DNA of 11,892 nt from contig JABSPG010000075.1 of the NCBI GenBank assembly GCA_013214445.1, positions 1-11,892 on the forward strand. Direction: 5' to 3'. Under the pieces are notes generated by a model. It worked only from the letters and a program-made list of their open reading frames with translations, made no database searches and was not told where the DNA came from. This document shows positions 7,457-11,892 of this stretch, piece after piece. The translations under genes were made by a program, and so were the position numbers. This stretch comes from Ekhidna sp. GTDB taxonomy: Bacteria > Bacteroidota > Bacteroidia > Cytophagales > Cyclobacteriaceae. The number at the start of each line of letters is the position of its first letter. Position 1 is the stretch's first letter.

Positions 7457-7787
7457 AGATGAGCCCAGCCTTTTTGAGTAGTTCGATGATCTGGTCTTTG
7501 GTCAGGTTCTCGAGTTGGCTTTTATCGTAGATATGTACCAGGTACACTTCCAGATCATTGGTCACCAGGAAAGTGATCACACGAGCACCACCAGACTTTC
7601 CTTTACCCTTAGAAGAAATAGCCATACGGATTTTATGAATGCCGTGCCCAAGATCAGTTCCGGTGTTAGGTTCTTCGGTAAGCGTATCAATGAGTTGTTG
7701 CAGGTCAGCTTTGAGGGAAGGATATTTTTTAGCCAGCTTTTTAAAGAGCTTCTTAAAATCAGGAGTCGGGATTACCTTATAGCTCAT
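7455..7787 (-). CDS. RelE/ParE-superfamily toxin
   Basis: 110 residues, a normal length for the family. The N-terminal half is the usual pair of helices (FKKLFKKLAKKYPSLKADL, residues 11-29). The C-terminal half is the strand-rich core with K52-I-R54, a basic turn K60-G-K-G-K-S-G-G-A-R69, and Y-L-V-H-I-Y-D-K (82-89), followed by a helix (DQIIELLKKAGLI). This is the pattern of RelE/ParE-fold toxins of type II systems: most are ribosome-dependent mRNA endonucleases, some poison gyrase, and the sequence does not decide between them. The ATG overlaps the end of the upstream gene by 11 bp, so translation is coupled to the antitoxin. It is the last gene of a three-gene operon. Family is secure; activity is inferred. 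Confidence 0.88.
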   Translation of the reverse strand: MSYKVIPTPDFKKLFKKLAKKYPSLKADLQQLIDTLTEEPNTGTDLGHGIHKIRMAISSKGKGKSGGARVITFLVTNDLEVYLVHIYDKSQLENLTKDQIIELLKKAGLI

Positions 7788-7977
7788 TGAGGAAGTCTTG
7801 TGCAGATTGTTTAGGGAGCTTACCTTCCTGCATGAGTTTTACTTGATTAAGGCTGCTTTGAAGCTCCTGGATAGCGGTTGCTTCTTCGTCTTCCACCTTG
7901 ACATAGTCCAGGGTTTTGATGAACTCCAGGAAAGCTTTGAATTTGCTGTCAGCGATATTGAGTGTTACTTGCTTCAT
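7777..7977 (-). CDS. Antitoxin partner of the RelE/ParE-type toxin
   Basis: 66 residues. It starts MKQVTLNIADSKFKAFLEFI, a short strand-helix segment common in small Bacteroidota antitoxins, and goes on with a charged helix (residues 29-52) and a C-terminal tail KLPKQSAQDFLNEL. There is no helix-turn-helix, so it may rely on the regulator encoded just upstream for operon control. Its ATG overlaps the TGA of that regulator (ATGA, 7974-7977), and its own stop lies 11 bp inside the toxin gene. The order antitoxin then toxin and the overlap are the main grounds for the call; the protein family itself is a loose match. It should bind and neutralise the toxin in the cytoplasm. Confidence 0.75.
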   Translation of the reverse strand: MKQVTLNIADSKFKAFLEFIKTLDYVKVEDEEATAIQELQSSLNQVKLMQEGKLPKQSAQDFLNEL

Positions 7978-8306
7978 GATGCATATGCCTTTTTAGCTTT
8001 AAAATCCCTGAGTGCCATGTCTATTAATCCAAGCACATAGTTTTTACTATCATCGGGTAGCTTGGAAATATCGACCAGTCGTTGAACGGCATCTCTGTCA
8101 AGTTGCAGATCGGTTTTACCAATTAGGTAATCAACAGATACTTCTAGTGCATCGGCAATCTTTACTACTACCTCAATAGAAGGCTTAATATCACCTCTCT
8201 CATATCTTCCAACAACATCACCGGAAGTACCAATAGACTTGCCTAGGGCAGCCTGAGATAATCCCTTTTTCTTCCGAATCAGCATCATGTTGTCTCCAAA
8301 ATCCAT
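7974..8306 (-). CDS. XRE (Cro/C1-type) transcriptional regulator
   Basis: 110 residues. Residues 9-63 form the lambda-repressor-like domain: LIRKKKGLSQAALGKSIGTS, then GDVVGRYERGDIKPSIEVVV and KIADALEVSVDYLIGKTD. The rest (about 70-105) is a helical tail, probably for dimerisation. It is the first gene of the operon with the antitoxin and toxin (ATGA overlap) and is transcribed away from the primase gene. The start at 8304-8306 is the most upstream one in frame; the Met-Met at residues 7-8 is possible too. Likely role: repressor of its own promoter and perhaps of the divergent primase-integrase promoter, since both lie within 120 bp and carry the same 15-bp element. Family is secure; targets are inferred. 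Confidence 0.9.
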   Translation of the reverse strand: MDFGDNMMLIRKKKGLSQAALGKSIGTSGDVVGRYERGDIKPSIEVVVKIADALEVSVDYLIGKTDLQLDRDAVQRLVDISKLPDDSKNYVLGLIDMALRDFKAKKAYAS

Positions 8307-8309
8307 AAC

Positions 8310-8324
8310 GATAAGTATTGAAAA
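8310..8324 (+). promoter_or_regulatory. Possible operator, copy 1 (regulator side)
   Basis: GATAAGTATTGAAAA lies four bases upstream of the regulator start codon, in its transcribed leader. A copy with one mismatch in 15 lies at 8427-8441, next to the predicted start site of the divergent transcript. A repeat placed once on each side of a divergent control region is what a shared operator of the XRE protein would look like. The repeats are direct, not inverted, which is less usual for XRE dimers. Confidence 0.4.
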
Positions 8325-8347
8325 TGACTGTAAAATCAGCTAAAAAA

Positions 8348-8379
8348 CAAATTTAGATGAATTAAAAGTCATAATCAAT
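8348..8379 (-). promoter_or_regulatory. Bacteroidota-type promoter for the regulator/TA operon
   Basis: On the minus strand: ATTG (8379-8376), 20 bases, TAAATTTG (8355-8348). This fits the Bacteroidota sigma-A pattern TTTG...TAnnTTTG. The start site would be near 8341, giving a leader of about 35 bases to the ATG at 8306. Confidence 0.6.
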
Positions 8380-8389
8380 AATGATAATG

Positions 8390-8421
8390 GTTGTTCTAAT
8401 GAGATTGATCGTTTAGATTTG
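8390..8421 (+). promoter_or_regulatory. Bacteroidota-type promoter for the primase/integrase operon
   Basis: GTTG (8390-8393), 20 bases, TAGATTTG (8414-8421). Spacing and -7 box mirror the promoter on the other strand; the two upstream boxes are only 10 bp apart. Transcription would begin near 8427, which rules against translation from the ATG at 8425 and favours the one at 8461. Confidence 0.6.
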
Positions 8422-8426
8422 TGAAT

Positions 8427-8441
8427 GATAAGTCTTGAAAA
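8427..8441 (+). promoter_or_regulatory. Possible operator, copy 2 (primase side)
   Basis: GATAAGTCTTGAAAA, matching 8310-8324 at 14 of 15 bases. It begins at the predicted start site of the primase-side promoter, where a bound repressor would block transcription. Confidence 0.4.
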
Positions 8442-8460
8442 AAGAAATTTATTTTTTTTT

Positions 8461-8676
8461 ATGCCCTACGATCTAACACCCATCCAAGAATATTTACGAA
8501 ACGAGCCACCATTAGAAATCGCCCAGGCATTAGATGAAGCGATGTATGATATCATCTTGAATGCGGAGCAGGTAGGAACAACCGAAGGGATCAGCCATCG
8601 ATACTACACACTGAGACAATTACGAGATATCATTCATAACCTTAGTCCGGCAGCTAATGGAAATCCAAGAGATTAA
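8461..8676 (+). CDS. Small protein of unknown function, first gene of primase operon
   Basis: 71 residues, beginning MPYDLTPIQEYL. The frame extends back to an ATG at 8425, but that codon precedes or coincides with the predicted transcription start and would add a low-complexity stretch (EKRNLFFF), so 8461 is preferred. The protein is acidic, without membrane segments, cysteines or a helix-turn-helix, and looks mainly helical (EIAQALDEAMYDIILNAEQ; YYTLRQLRDIIHNLS). Its last 20 bases overlap the start of the primase-helicase gene, which implies coupled translation and a related job, for example an accessory replication or control factor of the element. I do not recognise a family. Confidence 0.7.
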   Translation: MPYDLTPIQEYLRNEPPLEIAQALDEAMYDIILNAEQVGTTEGISHRYYTLRQLRDIIHNLSPAANGNPRD

Positions 8677-11332
8677 AGATCGCCTACCACTTGCCCAGGT
8701 ATTGGATCACTACGGTCTGAAACCCGACAAGCACTTGCGGCTACACTGTCCCTTCCATGATGACAAAACCCCAAGCCTACAGGTGTACCACAAGACCCAG
8801 ACCTGCTACTGCTTTAGTACCAACTGCAGCACCGGAGGCAAGGCAATGGATGTAATCGACTTTATCATGAACAAAGAGCAGCTAACCAAACATGAGGCCA
8901 TTAAGAAAGCAGAATCTTTAATCACTGGTGAAACCAACCAAGCGGTGCAGCTCTCCCGGACTGCAGTACTTACGAAGATGTTCACCTACTTCAAGAACGG
9001 ACTGCATAACTCCAAGCCTGGGCAGGAATATTTAGATAGTAGATCGCTGAATAGAGAAAAGATTGAGGTTGGTTTTAACAGCGGTCAGTTCCATCATGGG
9101 AAGAGAAAAGACCAGGCACTGATCGAGAGCTGCATCAAATACGGTTTACTCCTGGATAGAGGCCATGTGAATAATCGCACCGGAGAAAAGGCTTACAGTC
9201 CTTTTGGAAAGAGCTGTATTGTCTTTGCTCTCAGGAACCAGCAGTACCAGGTAACCGGACTTTACTTTAGGTCAACCATCGACAACAAGAACAATAGACA
9301 TTTTTATCTGAAAGACCGTCAGGGACTTTATCCGAAATATCCATCGAAAGAGACAAAGAAACTCATACTCACAGAATCCATCATTGATGCAGCAACCTTA
9401 CTGCAGCTAGAAATCAAAGGTTATGAAGTGTTGGCACTGTACGGAACGAATGGTCTAACCGAAGAACACACGGAGGCCGTGAGCCAATTAAAGGGTCTGG
9501 AAGAAGTGATACTGTTTTTTGATGGTGACGATGCAGGGAATAAAGCAGTAGCGAAATACAGCAAGCAATTAGCAGAGTTGAAATCAGGTGCTCAAATCAG
9601 CAAAGTACCCACACCAGACGGAGAAGATATTAACAGCTTGCTTGATGGTCATGAACCTGAAATACTCACTGAGCTACTGAACCAAAGACAAACCTTATCT
9701 TCTTCAATTGAAACAAAGAATCAGGGCAATGACACTGACCCCCGTCAAGAGCCGGAACCAAAAGCCACTCTCAACACCGACAACCCCGAACGGATCACCT
9801 ACCAAAATGAATACCTGATAGCAACGATCTGGGGCGGAATAGAAAAGGAGAATCTGAGCAGGTTGAAGATCAGTTTACATATCAAAGCCAATCAGAAGTC
9901 CTTCCGGGATGATGTGAATTTATACAGCCATGCAGCAGTCAAGAAGTTGATCCAGAACGTGAGCGAAACCTTAGAGATCAGCACCACACAAGTAACCAAC
10001 ACGATCACCGATCTAACCGAAAAGCTCGAGGCGTACCGAATGGAGCTGCGAAGCGCAGAGCTAAAAGCATTAAAGCCCAAGCAGTATGAAATGTCACCAA
10101 AGGAGATCCAGGCAGCACAGAAGTTCCTGCAATCACCAGACTTGGTAAAAAACACCTTGTCCATGATAAGTCAAAGTGGACTGATTGGTGAGCAAAAGAA
10201 CGGGCTGCTGCTGTTCTTTTTGTACCTGTCCAGGTTCTTCGATGAGCCACTTCACGCCATCATCTTTGGAAGAAGTGGCAGCGGTAAAACCTACCTGCAG
10301 ACCAAAGTGAGCGAATGCCTTCCGGAAGAGAGCGTCCGGACGATCACGAGCTTAACAGAGAATACTTTGTACTATTCTAGCAAAGACTTCTGGAAACACA
10401 AAGTACTGATGATCGAGGACCTGGATGGCGTGTACAACGCCTTTTTACCATTGCGAGAGTTCATGAGTAAACAGAGCATTACCAAGCTGACGACCGATAA
10501 AGATGCGAAGGGAAACAACGTTCAAAAGGTACTGACGGTAGAAGGGCCGATATGCGTGTCAGGAGCCACCACCAAAGAAAACATCTATGAGGACAATGCG
10601 AACCGGAGCTTCTTGCTACACATCAATGAAGGGAATGAACATCTGGAAGAAGTGATGGACTATCAACGGAAATTACAAGCCGGAGCGGTTGACGAATCCA
10701 GTCAGCAGTTCGCAAAGCAGCTTTTACAAAATATCCAACGCTTGCTAAAACCGATCAAAGTAATCAATCCATATGCGACACAGCTACGCATCCCTGACAG
10801 TGTGTTCAAGAAGCTGCGAACGAACATGCACTATCTGAAATTGATTGAGACGATTACGTTCTTCCACCAGGCGCAAAGAGATAAGAAACGAGACAGCAAA
10901 GACCAGGAATATATTACCACGAGTTTAGAGGATATCAGCTGGGCGAATCGATTGGTAAAGGAAAGTTTACTGCGGAAATCAGATGAGTTAAACGGACAAT
11001 TAAGGAGCTTCTTTGAACGGCTCAAAGTGTTGATGGATAAGCGACCGAAAGACCAGCAAACGTTTTATAGCAAAGAGATCCGGGAGCAGTTCAGAATGAA
11101 CCCGATGAAAGCGAACAGATACCTGAGAGAGTTGGATTATTGGGGTTACATCAAGAAAGTAGGCGGTTATAGAAATACAGGATATGAATATGAAATCATA
11201 GCCTGGGACGAATATCAAAGACTACAATCCGGCATTGATGTTTTGGATCAGACGCTACAAAAGATCAAGGACCTGGAAGCCAGAAAAAACGGGAAAGCTG
11301 ATAAAGTCCAATCTGGTATAACATTAGTGTAA
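8657..11332 (+). CDS. Primase-helicase of a mobile element (CHC2-Toprim-AAA+-wHTH)
   Basis: 891 residues. Domains: (1) CHC2 zinc finger, about 25-75, with C31-P-F-H34 and C52...C57; the usual C-F-G-C is C-F-S-T-N-C here. (2) DnaG-like linker (about 100-230). (3) Toprim, about 235-340, with TE240S, YGTNG (262-266) and D289-G-D291-D-A-G. (4) Variable linker (345-378). (5) P-loop ATPase, about 495-700: Walker A GRSGSGKT (538-545), Walker B VLMIEDLD (583-590), sensor-like CVSGATT (633-639), possible arginine finger NANR650. (6) C-terminal winged helix, about 800-848. Zinc finger plus Toprim make RNA primers; the ATPase is probably the replicative helicase, so one protein could start replication of an excised element. 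The gene overlaps its upstream neighbour by 20 bp and precedes the recombinase by 12 bp. Helicase activity is inferred from fusion and ATPase type. Confidence 0.9.
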   Translation: MEIQEIKDRLPLAQVLDHYGLKPDKHLRLHCPFHDDKTPSLQVYHKTQTCYCFSTNCSTGGKAMDVIDFIMNKEQLTKHEAIKKAESLITGETNQAVQLSRTAVLTKMFTYFKNGLHNSKPGQEYLDSRSLNREKIEVGFNSGQFHHGKRKDQALIESCIKYGLLLDRGHVNNRTGEKAYSPFGKSCIVFALRNQQYQVTGLYFRSTIDNKNNRHFYLKDRQGLYPKYPSKETKKLILTESIIDAATLLQLEIKGYEVLALYGTNGLTEEHTEAVSQLKGLEEVILFFDGDDAGNKAVAKYSKQLAELKSGAQISKVPTPDGEDINSLLDGHEPEILTELLNQRQTLSSSIETKNQGNDTDPRQEPEPKATLNTDNPERITYQNEYLIATIWGGIEKENLSRLKISLHIKANQKSFRDDVNLYSHAAVKKLIQNVSETLEISTTQVTNTITDLTEKLEAYRMELRSAELKALKPKQYEMSPKEIQAAQKFLQSPDLVKNTLSMISQSGLIGEQKNGLLLFFLYLSRFFDEPLHAIIFGRSGSGKTYLQTKVSECLPEESVRTITSLTENTLYYSSKDFWKHKVLMIEDLDGVYNAFLPLREFMSKQSITKLTTDKDAKGNNVQKVLTVEGPICVSGATTKENIYEDNANRSFLLHINEGNEHLEEVMDYQRKLQAGAVDESSQQFAKQLLQNIQRLLKPIKVINPYATQLRIPDSVFKKLRTNMHYLKLIETITFFHQAQRDKKRDSKDQEYITTSLEDISWANRLVKESLLRKSDELNGQLRSFFERLKVLMDKRPKDQQTFYSKEIREQFRMNPMKANRYLRELDYWGYIKKVGGYRNTGYEYEIIAWDEYQRLQSGIDVLDQTLQKIKDLEARKNGKADKVQSGITLV

Positions 11333-11432
11333 CATCCGTATAACATGGCTAAAATGTTACACCAGCAAAGAGATAACTCACTGAAAACCAAACAAGAAGA
11401 AAGCAAAGAAGCTGGTATAACACGTATAACAT
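11313..11432. repeat. Iteron-like cluster of GTRTAACAY at primase/integrase junction
   Basis: Six copies of a 9-bp motif: GTATAACAT (11316-11324), GTGTAACAT (11327-11335), GTATAACAT (11338-11346), inverted GTGTAACAT (complement of 11354-11362), GTATAACAC (11415-11423) and GTATAACAT (11424-11432). The first three repeat every 11 bp, one helical turn; the last two abut. Copies 1, 4 and 5 share a CTGG in front, so CTGGTATAACAT and the complement of 11354-11365 form a 12-bp inverted repeat with one mismatch. The cluster covers the primase stop and integrase start codons. Candidate roles: replication iterons, recombinase arm sites, or an operator for the integrase. The repeats are certain, the role is not. 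Confidence 0.8.
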
Positions 11433-11892
11433 CGGAAAGAGCAAGAGGGGTAAAAGTAAAATCATCGTACAGCTACAAAAGACTGCTGGAAGGCTATCAA
11501 GAGTGGTTAGGGATCATAGGTTATGCAGAGAGCAGTGTGAAGACATTACCCAAGCAATTAGAACCTTTTTTCCTTCATCTGAAAGAATCAGGAATCCAAA
11601 ATCTGGAACTCGTTCCAAAGGAAATAATCAGGAGCTACTACCAAACATTGAAGCGGAGAAGAAGCCAGTTGACAGGTGAACTATTGAAGAACTCAACCTT
11701 AAATGGCCACATCCGAAACCTGAACCTATTCAGCAACTACCTGGAAGAAACCGGGCAAGGGAGCTTGCAACTGGATCTGAAATATGAGCGGATAGAACCG
11801 GCAGAAAAAGAAGTGCTGAGCCTCTATGAAATCGACCAACTGTACAGTGCTTGCAGTGAAGGAATATCAGGGCTGAGAGAAAGAGCGATATT
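11345..11892 (+). CDS. Tyrosine recombinase/integrase, N-terminal part (runs off window)
   Basis: 182 residues are visible and the frame is open at the right edge. After a charged N-terminus of about 40 residues comes a SAM-like core-binding domain (about 43-138): LLEGYQEWLGIIGYAESSVK, LEPFFLHLKESGI, IIRSYYQTLKRRR, and STLNGHIRNLNLFSNYLEE. The catalytic domain starts around residue 155 (EVLSLYEIDQLYSAC, GLRERAI), as in XerC/D-type integrases. The catalytic R-H-R-Y residues lie beyond the window, so activity cannot be judged. The ATG at 11345 is 12 bp past the primase stop; Met4 (11354) is an alternative. It should catalyse integration and excision of the element. Its promoter-proximal DNA lies inside the repeat cluster at 11313-11432. 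Confidence 0.9.
   Translation, partial: MAKMLHQQRDNSLKTKQEESKEAGITRITSERARGVKVKSSYSYKRLLEGYQEWLGIIGYAESSVKTLPKQLEPFFLHLKESGIQNLELVPKEIIRSYYQTLKRRRSQLTGELLKNSTLNGHIRNLNLFSNYLEETGQGSLQLDLKYERIEPAEKEVLSLYEIDQLYSACSEGISGLRERAI

Noticed and set aside
7515..8040. Open frames on the plus strand opposite the toxin-antitoxin and regulator genes
   Set aside because: They are antisense to genes with clear family motifs, have no such motifs themselves and no promoter in front.
8324..8372. Inverted repeat ATGACT...AGTCAT around the regulator promoter as an operator
   Set aside because: Only six bases per arm with 37 bases between; expected by chance in AT-rich DNA.
8425..8460. Upstream ATG (8425) as start of the 71-aa gene
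   Set aside because: It lies at or before the predicted transcription start and adds a low-complexity EKRNLFFF stretch; ATG 8461 gives a leader of about 34 bases, matching the divergent gene.
11313..11432. CRISPR-like array
   Set aside because: The repeat unit is only 9 bp and spacing 2 bp or none in the tight part; no unique spacers and no cas gene.
1..11892. tRNA, rRNA, riboswitch or insertion-sequence transposase
   Set aside because: No cloverleaf, rRNA-like segment, riboswitch-like leader or DDE/HUH transposase motif was seen on either strand.

Overview
The window looks like chromosomal DNA of a Bacteroidota bacterium, probably of the Cytophagales type. Reasons: (i) the first 6.8 kb encode a giant Rhs/YD-repeat protein with the Bacteroidota layout (Ig-like modules, DUF6443-type region, YD shell, Rhs core ending in a DPLG motif); (ii) the two promoters that can be read match the Bacteroidota pattern (TTG, about 20 bp, TAnnTTTG); (iii) genes lack Shine-Dalgarno sequences. 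Local hand counts put GC between about 33% and 60%.

Layout. 1-6825 (+) is the 3' part of the Rhs toxin gene, open at the left edge. Its last ~135 residues have the outline of colicin M, the lipid II-cleaving bacteriocin, although the usual His-Arg pair is not in place. One base after its stop comes a 102-aa membrane-anchored protein (6827-7135, +), the candidate immunity protein, followed by a terminator. 7189-7386 (-) is the C-terminal remnant of a Cro/C1-type regulator, cut off at a 23-bp REP-like hairpin. 7455-8306 (-) is a tightly coupled operon of XRE regulator, antitoxin and RelE/ParE-type toxin (ATGA overlap, then 11-bp overlap). A 154-bp divergent control region follows, with back-to-back promoters and a 15-bp repeated element. 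To the right (+) lie a 71-aa protein of unknown function, an 891-aa CHC2-Toprim-AAA+-winged-helix primase-helicase (8657-11332), and the N-terminal half of a tyrosine recombinase (11345 to the window end).

How it fits together. The right half (regulator/toxin-antitoxin operon, divergent primase-helicase and integrase) reads as the control, replication and integration end of an integrative element lying just downstream of a polymorphic-toxin locus. The XRE protein could repress both directions, and the toxin-antitoxin pair could stabilise the element. Six copies of a 9-bp motif (GTRTAACAY), three of them exactly 11 bp apart, span the primase/integrase junction and are probably protein-binding sites for replication, recombination or integrase control. 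The far end and attachment sites of the element are not in the window, so its borders are inferred.
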